Under the pieces are notes generated by a model. That model ran no database searches. It was not told where the DNA came from and saw only the letters and a program-made list of their open reading frames with translations. 64,000 bases of DNA, taken from positions 61,315,554 through 61,379,553 of the forward strand of contig OY288257.1 in NCBI GenBank assembly GCA_958450325.1, given 5' to 3'. Each line of letters opens with the position of its first letter. The first letter of the stretch is position 1. This DNA is from Agrostemma githago (Eukaryota; Streptophyta; Magnoliopsida; Caryophyllales; Caryophyllaceae). The translations under genes were made by a program, and so were the position numbers. Shown piece after piece: positions 1 to 10,699 of the stretch.

Positions 1-394
1 CACATCAGCGCCGAGCGTTAGGTTCTCTAGGACTATCTCGTCCTCTATTATGCTATCTTCAAATATCATAGTAAACTCAATAATCCTTTTTCTTATCCAG
101 ATTTGCAATTTTGGCCTCTGACATTATATCCTCTAATCAATCATCCAAAACGATTCTCAACTTACCCTTAAGATTATCTAATAAACCGAGGCTCGCTGGA
201 CCATATGCTAATTTCTCCTGAGACACATAAGGACCAAGAGTATTGCTTGGCCTACCCACAATGAAATAATAAAGTGTTTCAAGGTCTGTTAGTCTCTCCA
301 ACCCCTTGGGCATATGACTCAATGTGTCACACCTATTAAGGTAAATGTGTCTTAACAACACTAGATTGCTTATATCCTCCAGAAACTCTTTAAA
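1..394 (-). pseudogene. NLR (NB-LRR) leucine-rich-repeat relic
   Basis: Read on the minus strand, 394 to 137 encodes an open stretch typical of the first LRRs of CC-type NLR immune receptors. It has the pattern LRHIYLNRCDTLSHMPKGL followed by LERLTDLETLYYFIVG, and then a loop ending in LKGKLRI. Below 137 the homology continues in broken frames (SEAKIANLDKKK, then IIEDEIVLENL) with several stops. No NB-ARC domain is visible, and the window edge cuts the rest. It is a decayed fragment or the edge of a decayed gene. The family call rests on recognised LRR spacing. No function should be assumed. Confidence 0.7.
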
Positions 395-879
395 GTTACG
401 AGTAAATTAAAATTACGGTTTTTGTAATTATTGATATTAATTAAGCTTGTTAATTAATGTAATTAATATTTCCGAGTAAATTAAAATTACGGTTTTTGTA
501 CTCTTGAACGGTTTTTTAGGCATGTGCCTCAACGTAACTCTTTTACCCTTATGTAATATATTCTAATGAATTTAATTAAGTTTCTTAACTAACGTAACAA
601 ATATATTCCCGACTAATTTGAAATGTCGGTTTTTGGACTATTGAACGGTCTCCGAGACACGTGTCTCAATGTATCCCGGGAATATGTTTAGGAAATTTAT
701 ATTTCGCAGAAATCGATCCCACCATCAGCCAAATCGATACCAAAATCGAATATAGAAAACAATAACTACTCAATTAGGGTATATATCACACACAAATTAG
801 CTATGGGTAACCTAAACTATCAATCTAATAGTATTAATTATAATCGAAATGGGGCTCGATTTTTCGCGAACTGGGTCTG

Positions 880-1132
880 GAAACAGACCTCGACGCCGGA
901 AAACCGCGTCTGGGGGGTCCCCTAGACGCATGAATTTCGCGTCTAAGAGGCCCCTCAGACGCATGAATTTCGCGTCGAGGAGGTCCCTTAGACGCGAAAT
1001 TCATGCGTCTGAGGGGCCCCTCAGACGCATGAATTTCGCGTCTAGGAGGCCCCCCAGACGCATGAATTTCGCGTCTAGGGGGTCCCCTGGACGCCAAAAA
1101 TCCGCGTCTGGGGGGGTCCCCCAGACGCAAAA
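880..1132. repeat. GC-rich palindromic minisatellite
   Basis: Eight or so imperfect units of about 30-33 bp alternate a GACGC...GCGTC arm pair around ATGAATTTC with a spacer such as GAGGCCCCTCA. Every unit is nearly self-complementary, so both strands stay open and encode repeated RRMNFAS or RREIHAS peptides. The array sits inside copy A beside the tRNA-like boxes. Copy B has only a short GGGCCCCCAAACGCGGG remnant at this point, so the array expanded in A or collapsed in B. Confidence 0.8.
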
Positions 1133-1164
1133 AAAATTGCAAAATTTTTTTAATTAGTAAGTCT

Positions 1165-1235
1165 CGAACCCACAACCTCTTGAACACAAATGAGCCTCTT
1201 CACCACTAAACCAACTGAACATTGTTGATAAACTT
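1165..1235 (-). repeat. tRNA-like pol III box segment in element A
   Basis: The minus strand reads a box-A-like TTGGTTTAGTGGTGAAGAGG and, after a normal spacing, a box-B-like GGTTCGAGACT. This is the layout of a tRNA-derived internal promoter. The equivalent segment in copy B (41609-41682, plus) has the same boxes with GGTTCGAGCC. No cloverleaf with a paired acceptor stem is evident, so it is not called a tRNA gene. Confidence 0.5.
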
Positions 1236-2116
1236 TACTAAACTATTATCTATATTTGATTCTAAAAACCTCCTAAAATCGCCTATTAATACAATTTTAA
1301 TATTATTAATAATATTAGTGTTGTTGTGGATGAGGGAGGATATATAATATAACGTAATCCGTAACATAATAAAATGACGGTTTTCAAAAAAAAAAAAAAA
1401 GTTTTATTATCAAGTTTCATTAACATGATTAAACTTTTTAATTTCATTAACAAAGTTAGTGAATGTAATTAGGGAAGGACGTTGTTGTCTTTTCACATTA
1501 AAAATCGCCGACAACCTAATTTCTAGAAAAGTCGGGTTTCTCTAAAGAAAAGACGCTTTTTTTAAGTGAGAGAAAATTAAATTAAATATGGTGAGTGGAG
1601 TTTGAGTGGATATATAATAAGGACAAGATAATAACGGAACGGTTTGAAAAATTAAAAAACCGCTTCATTAACGAGTTTCAATAACTAATCTAACTTCTAG
1701 AATTACATAACATTAGTTAATTAATCTAATTAAGGCAAGGGCAAGATTGTCTTTTACTTTAAAAAGCGCCGACGACGTGGCTGAAATGTCGACGACGAAA
1801 AACAGCACTCGTTGCTATTACATTGAGATCACACGGTTCTTGTGGATCAGATATGAACTGGAATCATGAAATGTTAGAAGATAGCAGCAACTTACCTAAT
1901 GTTAATTTCTTTATGTACTAGTTAAATCATGTTATTGAAAATTTTCATTCACCAATTCTCGAATCAGACGGCCTCACATGGTAATTCTATCTGTGCGTCG
2001 TGTACCTTTGACCGAGTATTTATGTGATTTGAATGTTTGGTAGTCCATAACCAAAGAATAATGAGCCTTTGACTCCATTTGAAATGGGATTATATATTTC
2101 TCATAGCAGAAACATA

Positions 2117-2377
2117 TTCCCTCCGTTCAAGTTGAACTTTCCCTTATTCCTTTCTGGGACGTTCAATTCGAAGCTTCACCTTTTCCATTTTAGTCATTGT
2201 TTTAATATTAAACAAATACTTTAAACCTTATATATTTATATAAATACTCCTATCTACCCTACATTTAATATTAAACCAATGTTTAACTTTTGTTCATTTG
2301 TACCTTTAATAATAAACAATCAATTTCTTAGAACTTGTTTAAAAACAAAAGAGAATGTTCAACTTGAACGGAGGGAG
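2117..2377. mobile_element. Stowaway-like MITE
   Basis: The ends are inverted (CCCTCCGTTCAAGTTGAAC on the left, GTTCAACTTGAACGGAGGG on the right) and are bordered by TA at 2115-2116 and 2378-2379. The 261-bp length, TA target site and CTCCCTCCGT-type ends fit the Tc1/mariner-derived Stowaway class. The interior is AT-rich and non-coding. Confidence 0.75.
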
Positions 2378-2381
2378 TATT

Positions 2382-2919
2382 TCTTTTCTCGGTTTACTTC
2401 ATTTTTCTCTTTTCAACTCTTTCCTTCTTTTTCTCCTTTTGTTTCACCATTTTTTCCTTTTCAATTCATTTTTTTTAATTCATTTTCTTTCAATTCCCTT
2501 CTCCAAACAATATGATTATACCAAATCCAACCAACAAAACTGACTCCGTCAAATTAACCAAACTAGTTTGACTAGGGTAGACAATTTAAGGCGTATAGTT
2601 AATAAACGGATCAAAACATATTATTTTTGGCTAAGTGAAGTTCATGGGAATAAGATTATAAGAAAATGAGTGTCTCTTCCACGTGTATCACAACCACAAA
2701 CCGAATGCATACACTTATTTAAGAGACGAATGTCATGATTATGCAAATTGATGTTACATGTCTCATAAAGAGTACTCCCTACTACTCTTTAACCTAAATA
2801 AAACTGATCATGAATGATGTAAATAACGTCACTGATTCATTCTTCGTTACTTAAAATATATTGTACTTCGTATTAAATTAGTCTCAAAAAAATAAATAAA
2901 CATATACGAAAAAAAGAAA
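2382..2919. other. Intergenic, no gene seen
   Basis: AT-rich sequence with pyrimidine tracts (2385-2510) that create spurious Phe/Ser-rich frames. I see no coding signature or terminal repeat. Confidence 0.6.
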
Positions 2920-3481
2920 GGGATTTTCGACAACGTACCCTATGTTTTTCACTTTTCTACGTGGTACTCCTACCTTTTCTACGTCTATACATGGTACCCT
3001 TGAAGTTTACTATTACTTTAACTAGCGCCTCAAATGTTTTTTTCCATCAAGTTTTGTCGTTAGATTATGTTTTTAGTTTAAGATTAATATTTCAATATCA
3101 TTTAACTTAGATAATTAACAAGTAGCTGAGCTTAATTTAAGTGTTATCATTTGATTTGACAATATAACGTCAAAAATATAATCCGTTTAGATTCGGAGTA
3201 TAACTGCAAACACGTACAAAATTGTTAGTTTAAGTTCAATTATCGGTTAATTAGGTATGTAAAATGACGTTTAACTTTTAATTTTGAACATAAAAAGGTA
3301 ATTTTTTACCAAAACTTGACGAGAAAAAATGTTTAAGGGGTACCAATAAAGATAATAATAAAGTTTAGGGGTATCAAAAAAACTTTTAGTAAACTAAAAG
3401 GGTACCATGTATACATGTAAAAATGGTAGGGATACACGATAGAAAAGTAAAAAGCTTCAAGGGTACCACGTAGAAAATCCC
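2920..3481. mobile_element. Mutator-like MITE with about 24-bp TIRs
   Basis: It starts GGGATTTTCGACAACGTACCC and ends, in inverse, GGGATTTTCTACGTGGTACCC, with further inverted matching inwards (ACGTAGAAAA tracts, GGTACCATGTATA). Flanks of AAAAAGAAA (2911-2919) and AAAAACAAA (3482-3490) match at 8 of 9 positions, as a Mutator-class 9-bp target duplication would. The 562-bp interior is non-coding. Confidence 0.65.
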
Positions 3482-4130
3482 AAAAACAAATTAAGTGAAA
3501 CAAATGATTCATAAATCGTCACTTTTACGGGAAAAAAAAAATTGAGTTCAATCTTCATCAAAGAATTTGTCGTCTGCTTACTTTATTTATTACTCATCAG
3601 AAGAGGTCACATTTGATTTGATTTGATTTGATTTGATTGAAATCAGGTCAATGGACTCACTAACCCATCAAATTCTAAAAAAATCGATTAAAAATCAATC
3701 AATTATTGGTATTAAGAGATTAGACGATACCTGTACATGAAAATATCGTTGTTGGAAGGAGGGAGACGACGAGGGCGACAAAGGGAGCTTAATTAGTAAG
3801 ATCTGCCGAGTTTGCTTCAAGAGTTGATTAACAATTCTCGTTATGATGGAATCCGGTAACCTTGCTTCTTCACCGTTCTTTATTTCCCAAAAGAAGAAGA
3901 AGAAGAAGAAGGGTGAAGGTCTCTCTCACCTACCCTTCTTCTAACAACTAGTCTGAAGGTCAGTACCAATAATCTTGATGCCCAACTAATAATGATTTTG
4001 TCACGGGGTTGTTTACAGAATTTATCATTGCCCCGTGATCAATTCTAATGACGTACAGTATAAGAATTCTCCTTGAATACCCAAATTAAATATGTAACGC
4101 AGCGGATTGTATTAGTAAATGTTTGCCTAA
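3482..4130. other. Intergenic with simple repeats and a tiny ORF
   Basis: It contains a (GATTT)n run near 3611-3640 and an (AAG)n run near 3890-3911. A 33-codon ATG frame at 3843-3944 spans the AAG run and gives a Lys tract. It could be a leader peptide or chance. There is no homology that I recognise. Confidence 0.4.
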
Positions 4131-4282
4131 TATTCTAATATCAAATTTTAACGATCAAAAAATTATAATTTGACGTTGGAATTCTATTATATAAATAAGA
4201 GTAATCGTTCGTCTACAGATTTACCAATTATCCAATATAACTAAATTAGTTAACCCGTACAACACATGGACCTTTAATCTAG
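4131..4282 (+). mobile_element. Helitron 3' end fragment (CTTTAATCTAG family)
   Basis: The segment ends CTTTAATCTAG at 4282 followed by T, the CTRR|T signature of a Helitron 3' terminus. A degenerate short hairpin (around CCGTACAACACATGG) lies just upstream. The preceding bases TTCTATTATATAAATAAGAG and AGTAATCGTTCG match the internal repeat units of the element ending at 45864. The 5' terminus was not found, so the left limit is approximate. Confidence 0.5.
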
Positions 4283-5253
4283 TAAGTACAGACTTACGGT
4301 GGTGAAAGTGTCCTTAAGATCAACAAGTTAACATGGAGCAAGACTCTCTCAATTCCTGGCTGCGGAGTGGAGGAGTACACCAAAAACTTTCTCAACAACT
4401 GTACGTCATTACAATTCCAATAGCCATTTTTGTTTTTTCGTTTGAAGCTCTAACACAGAGGAAGAAGAAGAAGAAGAAGTATTGTGTAACCTGCACATAG
4501 TCTGTGTGTTTAATACTAGTACTAGAGAGGACAAATAAAGGGCCCAAAGGAAAGTGGTATGAAATTACCACCAAGCAGCCATTTCCCCTTCGTGTATAAG
4601 ACCATCCTTCTTGAAATTCTTGCTTGTCTTGTTAAAATGAGTAAAGTCTTACTCTCATTGATAACCAGGATTTGCAAGTTTTGTAACTCGAGAGTAAGAG
4701 ATATGGTCACTCAAAATTTAATCGATCACAAATATTTCGACATAACGAGTTCTGAATGTAGCAGTTTGAGACAAAATAATGACATTTTCTCAACTTGTAA
4801 TTACGACTTATTTATCATCACTCGTACAAAGTGGCAAACTTCAGAGATAGATAGCATGTGAATTTTATACTGTTACCTTAAACGATCATCCGTAGCATTA
4901 GAATTGCATCATGTCCTCACCGTGGTTCCATCTTAACGAGAATAGAAATAAATAAATAAATAAATATAGTCAGTCGCCTTTGGAGAAAAACACATCGATA
5001 AATTATACTCAGGGTTATCAAAAACCCAAGGCCACGAGTAACAAAATCGGGATGTACACTTACACAGCTACACTAAGGGAGTAAGGACTACAACAAAACT
5101 TTTCGCACCTATTTTACTAGTACAAGAACTCTCATCACACAATGAAGAACTAATGACCTCTTTGAGTAACAAACCCAACCTATAACTATAAAGTAAGCGG
5201 GGACGATAAATTTATTGATGAAAAAAAGACCGTCGCCTAGAATTAGAGGAGTA
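4283..5253. other. Intergenic region downstream of ALG8
   Basis: No gene recognised. It includes an (AAG)n tract near 4460-4480. Several short frames here lack codon or homology support. It should contain the ALG8 3' UTR next to 5253. Confidence 0.5.
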
Positions 5254-8200
5254 TCAACTGGAGGCGACGATGCACTTGAGTTGCCAAATCCAAGAGTACA
5301 TGATTCCGAGAGCACAATATACAGAAATTGACATCAAGGGTATGAAGGGAAGCTTGTCCCCGAGAATAAGAGGATGTATAAACTGACCCCATATTTCGAC
5401 AGCCACCAGACCCAACAAGTAGCTCTTACACATCCACCCTATATCATCAAACTTTTCCTTGTCAAAAGAAGAAGAAGAAACTAGATTCTTGTACGATCTC
5501 GACTTATTGTATTTCTTCTGCGACCCTTTACTAGACTTTAAGGATGATTCCAAGGAAAATAATGAAGAGAAACCGCACCATAAAAGAAGAGTGTGTAGAA
5601 GCAGCAATGTGACTTTTATTGGATATTCTCTTGCTTCGTATAGGAGTGGAAATAGGGAGTAGTATGAAACTGCATGATAAATCAAACTAACTAATTAGTC
5701 TTGCCAAAAAAAAATGAAAGTTCATCGTTCAATTCAATGCAAGCACGCTATAATGAAAGCAGACGTCTCCAAGAGTTAAAATTCGAACAAATTGTTGTAT
5801 TGGGCGGGGCTTGAGAACATTGTGGTTTGAATTTTAATCAGATATTTGCAAATAATGAGAAACATCATAAAGCTAACTAATTCTCAACTAGACATATATA
5901 ATTGTACTGTACGGAGTATATATCAGGTTGTCAAAATAAATTTATTGATAGAGAATACTCCGTATTTTTCTATTTTGAATGGAAAAATTGCATTAGCTTG
6001 TTGCTGGTAGATTTGCTGAGACAAAAGAAATTGCATCTTTTTCTCTTTCTTTTCGTAAATACTAAAACAGATCAAAATATTAGCTTTCATCAAATTAGAC
6101 AGTAGCACGTAATGTGTTCGGCAATACTTAGACCAATAACAACAAACTAAAAAACGAAATGATAACTGGATCACAAGGCCTGTGCCCTTTAAACACCATA
6201 ATAGAACCAACAAACTCAGTAACCCGTAAATATAACTGAAAGCAGATATCTCTATTGCATAAGTATATGAGAAAGGACTAACTCCGATTTCTACATAAAA
6301 CACATAATATATTGATGGTTCAGAATGGTTGACTATAATGGTTTGCGCAAGCAACAACGAAATCATGATAAACAAGTTGCATCATGTTAACACAATCCAA
6401 GTGCTTGCCAAAATATAAACTACTCCGTACAAGGCTCCACAAACATCAACAATAAGAAATTGAGTATCTGATCAAACCAGCAAGAGATCGATATAAACAG
6501 AGATACAATGGTGTCTTAGAAGTGCAGAATAGGAGTAGAAATCATACCAGTAGACAGCAAAAAATAATGCTTAGCATCAGTGGCGCTTTCTAATGCAACA
6601 ATCGTAAGCGGGATTACGAAGTGGAGTGATGCCTTTTCGTGGACATGCCATCCAAATAAAAATCCACATGTGTAAGCGTAAGCTATCCATCTAGCAATCT
6701 TACTTGGCTGTGGATCCCTCCAGGCCTTGATAAGGCATGGAGAGATAGCTAGTATTACCATCACAAAGGTTACCATAGGGGATACCTGTTTACAGCGCAC
6801 AAGGAAAACATACGCATTACTCGCATTTCAAATGGAGCCAAAGGCTCATTATTTCTTTGGTTATGGACTATGATGGAAGCAAAAAAAAAAAAAAACTCTT
6901 TTATTGTGAAATTATCAGATACATCGCCACCTTCCTATAAAGATCTTAGCTGTTGTTCCCGCAGCAACAACTACATTATAGCTTTCCTTCACAAAAGAAG
7001 ATAATAGAACTGAGACTGCAATCACAGAACTACCCTATTGAAAATTTGAAATATGATATGTGGCCCTACTCAGATAATAACAAATCAATCAATTTTGAGC
7101 AAGGCAAATCAGTTAAGTACCTCTGGCAAAACAGCGAAAGATGAAGAGTCTCCAACTAGTCCACCGGTGAATGAAGCAGCTGGTCTTGCGACATTAAAAC
7201 CTGCCCTTCGAAGAACAGAAGCAAGTACTTTGTCGGCTATGATGTAAAAAACCCAAAAGTTAGGAGCCCAATATGCATGGCATAGACCCCTGCCAAAAGG
7301 AAACATCCGTTGGATGACTTGAAGTATCTGCAAAGTAATAACTGAACATTAAATCACCCTTAATAAAAAGATGTTATAGATCTAAATGACTACAAATATG
7401 TAGAGAAGCACGAGAAAAAAGAATGTAACCCAAATAACTTTGATCACCATCTATCGAATCAGAAGTAATCCTACAATGTGTGCAACTAAATACCTACGAT
7501 AATAAATTTTCCAGATTCACATACAAGGCAGCAATAAAACATGGAGGCATTGCCACCTAAAGGTCATTTCAGTATTTTATCAGATTGCAATTTCGGAAAA
7601 GCACACACCCTAATCGCACCAATGCCTTTCTAGCCTCTCACTACTCCTTGCAAATAAATTGAAATAGTTAGATTTCAACTAGATAACTCAGCAAAAATTC
7701 ACTGAAGATCTAGAATGACGAATTCCAACACTGAACACAAGCTGGAAAAAGTGACAGACATTTTTGTTTACATCAAAGCTATACACACTGGATGTCTCCA
7801 TTCCCTTCCATTTTGAGGGTGACGGATTTCCCTCCTCCAAGCCAATTTATTTTCCCACCTAAAATAGGCAAGATTTGGAGAGAAAACGCCATGTCTTCCA
7901 TTTCCCTCCCCTCCCCTCCTTTCCCTCTCATTTTCTTATCCAGACACACCCTAAACCAATTAGAGACTACCTAGTAGTCTAGTACCAACATTAAGCAATC
8001 GATGCTACAAAGCTACTTATTTAGAGTAGTCACATATTTTCTTATCTACCTAACATAGTATAAGATAAAATATGAGTGCAATCTACACACTTGATAAGTC
8101 GACGAAATTAGTAACAGAAGAAACACCCACATTGTCAGATGATCACATTCAATGACAAAAAAGGAGCAATGTTTGAAACAATGGAGCTCAAAATTACCTG

Positions 8201-8947
8201 ATCATGGTAGACAAAGGGCCCAAAAGCGGCCACAAAAACGGCCAAGACAGCGGTTCCCATGACGAAAAGGCGTGCAAAGCCCTTAATGAAGCCTCCTCTA
8301 CAATAATGCCTCAACAAATACACAAAATAAACAGGAGCAGCAACAGCAAACAAGTGCTTAAAACAAAGCAAAAGCGCAAACAAAAACCCACCAAGCAAAT
8401 CCCTCCCTTCCATCAAGGCCGAAATCGATAACATCAACAACCCCAACAAAAACCCATTATACTGGAAATGCACATGATCCACAATCAACAACCCAGGTGA
8501 CCAAAGCACCATAAGCCACACCACACACTTCTGAACCATCCCCAGCTTTCGAGTAATCCGATACACCGCGTAATGCAGCACAAAATCGGAGACAATGACG
8601 GTAGAACGCTGAAAGTAAATGACGGAATTAGCCTGAAAGTTGAGACCTTTACGAAGATCAACAATGGTGGGGTCGAAAAAACGGGCAAAAAAGGAGAGGA
8701 TGAATTCGAAATAAGCGAAGAAAGGAGGGTAATCGAGGGTCCAAGGAGAAGTGGTGTCGGAATACCAAAGGGAGAGGGGGAGGGAGTGTGTTGTTGCAAG
8801 CCAATTGCGATGAACCTCCAGATCAGTGCTGTGGTAAGATGGGATTAGGAGGATTTTAATTACGGATGAGATTAGTGAAGACCATAATACGCCACCTAAT
8901 GCGGTTGTTTTGATGATGATGGTTTCTGGTGCTTTGGGTTCTTCCAT
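5254..8947 (-). CDS. ALG8: ALG8-like dolichyl-P-Glc:Glc1Man9GlcNAc2-PP-Dol glucosyltransferase
   Basis: Four exons on the minus strand: 8947-8198, 7327-7121, 6785-6548 and 5669-5254. All introns are GT-AG and phases agree, giving 536 aa, near the usual plant length. The family (GT57) adds the second glucose to the dolichol-linked oligosaccharide at the ER membrane for N-glycosylation. Recognised blocks are HSTDLEVHRNW (residues 39-49, with the family's catalytic-type Asp at 42), WTLDYPPFFA, VDHVHFQYNG, GLCHAYWAPNFW, ASFTGGLVGDSS, GWHVHEKA and YSLFPLLYEAREYPIK. DHVHFQYNG favours ALG8 over ALG6. Hydrophobic segments fit a polytopic ER protein. The frame stays open upstream to 9118, but the ATG at 8947 gives the expected short cytosolic N-terminus. 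Confidence 0.93.
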
Positions 8948-9136
8948 GGTGGTCTGGTGGATTGGACAAAAGAAGAAGAAGAAGAAGAGGTGATCAAAAT
9001 ATGGTGACAGATCTCTCTTCAATTCTTCACGACTCCCTCCATCTTGGTTTTTCCACTTTGGTGCGGGTTCGGGTCTCACATGGATAAACTCCACATGCGT
9101 TGTACTCCCTCCATCCAAATTGGACTATATCGGGTG

Positions 9137-9255
9137 TAGTGATGGTAATGGATTGGATTCAGATAGGGTGGAGCTTCACCCGTATCCATCACCCGTCTCA
9201 ATCCTCCCACCCGAATGACCCGATCCATCATCACGCGCTGAAAGTGTCATCCCTA
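9137..9255. repeat. GC-rich hAT-like repeat fragment
   Basis: It opens TAGTGATGGTAATGGATTGG and closes AAAGTGTCATCCCTA, which is an imperfect inverse of the start. The interior is made of ACCCG-rich short repeats (ATCCATCACCCG, CCACCCGAATGACCCG). A related segment lies at about 10014-10178. No clear target duplication was found. Confidence 0.4.
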
Positions 9256-9435
9256 TCTGATCCACCTGTCATCCACGGGGTGAAACGGGAGGTTCAGGTG
9301 ATTTAACGGGTGATTCACTTGTACTACAGAGTATTATTTTATGAAATAAATACTAAATTGGAATCAATTTCTTGCGAGACATAACTTGCAACTTGACACC
9401 TTTCGTTGTCATGGTCTACTCTAGGGAATAAAAAT

Positions 9436-9889
9436 TAGACCTGACAAACAGATCGGGTCGTGTCGTGTTCGTGTTCGTGTTATTGATAAACGGGTCACGA
9501 ACCCCTCAACCCAAACCCGACCCATTTAATTTTCGTGTCGTGTTGTGTTCGTGTTGACCCACTTACATAAATGGGTCATCAACCCTTAACCCAAACTCAT
9601 TTATTTCGTGTCGGGTTTGTGTCGTGTTTTCGTGTCATATCCATATTTGGAAAGTATAAACATATTTATGTTAAAAATGATTAAAAATATTTACACTAAT
9701 TTAATAAACAGGTTATGCGTGTCAGTTTCGTGTTTTGGGACCTCAACCCAAACCCGATCCAATTAAATCTCGTGTCGTGTTCGTGTCGACCCACTTACAT
9801 AAATGAGTCATCAACCCTCAACCCAAACCCCTTTATTTCGTGTCGGGTTCGTATCGTGTTTTCGTGTCGTGTCAATTTTTGCCGGCTCT
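9436..9889. mobile_element. hAT-like MITE rich in CGTGTCGTGTTCGTGTT
   Basis: The element is bordered on both sides by AATAAAAAT (9427-9435 and 9890-9898), a perfect although AT-simple duplication of the size hAT makes (8 bp, with one further matching base). The ends are imperfect inverted repeats (AGACCTGACAAA against AGAGCCGGCAAA). The interior holds two direct copies of a CGTGTCGTGTTCGTGTT...ACCCACTTACATAAATG module near 9535-9650 and 9770-9880. It is non-coding. Confidence 0.65.
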
Positions 9890-10013
9890 AATAAAAATGA
9901 ATAACTAACAGATAAGGAAAGAAAAGAAGAAACGAGAAGTTGAAGAAAAACGACAGAAATGAACTTAGATTTTAGGAAAACAGGGGCATTCTCTTATTCT
10001 CGGTTTTTTTTTA

Positions 10014-10178
10014 AATTGATGGATGTCGGGTGGTTAACGGATTACGGGTGGGATGATGCTCCACCCGAATCTGACCCAATCCATCACCCGTTATTAATCC
10101 ATTTATTCAGATTTTTACCCATTTATTTTTCTTGGATGGAGCGGGTGCGAAGCGGATGCGGGTGAAATTGTCATCCCT
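10014..10178. repeat. GC-rich hAT-like repeat, second copy
   Basis: Related to 9137-9255. It shares CACCCGAATCTGACCC-type and ATCCATCACCCG blocks and ends GGTGAAATTGTCATCCCTA. It lies beyond the MITE at 9436-9889. Both copies may be remnants of one family rather than one split element. Confidence 0.35.
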
Positions 10179-10217
10179 AATGGGAAGTTGGCAGAAAAAT
10201 TAAGGGTGGGGTGATGT

Positions 10218-10690
10218 GTGCGATGGGAAATGAAAGTTGAGAGAAAATGTGAAATCGAAAATTATATTAGAACTCTTGTCGCTTTAGTTGTCATTCATAA
10301 TTTAGTTGTACATAAGATGAATGTTAAAACTGCTTTCTTGAATGGAGAACTAAGGGAAGAAATTTATATGTCGCAATCAGAGAGTTTTGTGGTTAAAGGT
10401 GAAGAGGATAAGATGTGTAAACTTAACAAGTCATTATATGATTTGAAATAAGTACCTGTACAGTGGTATGAGAAGTTCAACACTTTAGTACAAAATGTCT
10501 GTATGATTAGTAATTCTGATTCTTGTGTGTATTCAAAAGTATTAGAATTTGGTTGTGCGATCATTTGCTTATATGTTGATACTTGATAATAATTTGGATG
10601 TTGTAATTAAAATCAAAGAATTTCTGTCATCACAATTTGAGATGAAGGACTTAGGAGAAGCCGATGTTATCCTATTATAACTCTTATCGA
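10218..10690 (+). pseudogene. Ty1/copia reverse transcriptase relic
   Basis: The frame from 10240 encodes a copia RT core: LVVHKMNVKTAFLNGELREE, then EEIYMSQSESFVV, CKLNKSLYDLK, then a stop in place of the usual QAP. It continues as VQWYEKF, CVYSK and LYVDT, then stops again, and resumes as SSQFEMKDLGEADV near 10620-10665. The catalytic YVDD is damaged. It is unrelated to the intact-looking copia at 11906-24125 except at family level. Confidence 0.8.
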
Positions 10691-10699
10691 TCACAAAAA

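Larger units (their letters stand above)
399..1815 (-). mobile_element. Repeat element copy A (related to 39079-41779)
   Basis: From about 1165 to 1815 this segment matches, in reverse complement, both flanks of the Helitron in copy B. The match includes the terminal GACGACGAAAAACAGCACTC end near 1795-1814. Copy A has no Helitron. It carries a GC-rich array at 880-1130 that copy B lacks, and about 480 bp more sequence towards its left end. The left terminus is unclear: a direct repeat containing ATTACGGTTTTTGTA (near 408, 488 and, diverged, 632) runs into the NLR relic. A tRNA-like A/B box pair lies at 1165-1235. No transposase is visible. The class is uncertain; a TIR DNA transposon derivative is the simplest reading. 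Confidence 0.55.

Noticed and set aside
834..1187. Overlapping ORFs on both strands with Arg-rich repeats
   Set aside because: They arise from the palindromic minisatellite and have no independent coding support.
1165..1235. A tRNA gene
   Set aside because: Box A and B spacing is tRNA-like, but no paired acceptor stem or full cloverleaf could be drawn, and the same holds for the copy at 41609-41682.
3843..3944. A 33-codon ORF with a Lys tract
   Set aside because: It is generated by an (AAG)n microsatellite and has no recognisable homology.
5923..6375. 150-codon hydrophobic minus-strand ORF
   Set aside because: It lies inside ALG8 intron 3, between exons that splice in phase. The hydrophobic composition follows from AT-rich DNA.
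8948..9118. In-frame N-terminal extension of ALG8
   Set aside because: The frame is open but the added residues are hydrophilic and low-complexity and do not resemble the family's N-terminus. The ATG at 8947 gives the expected start.
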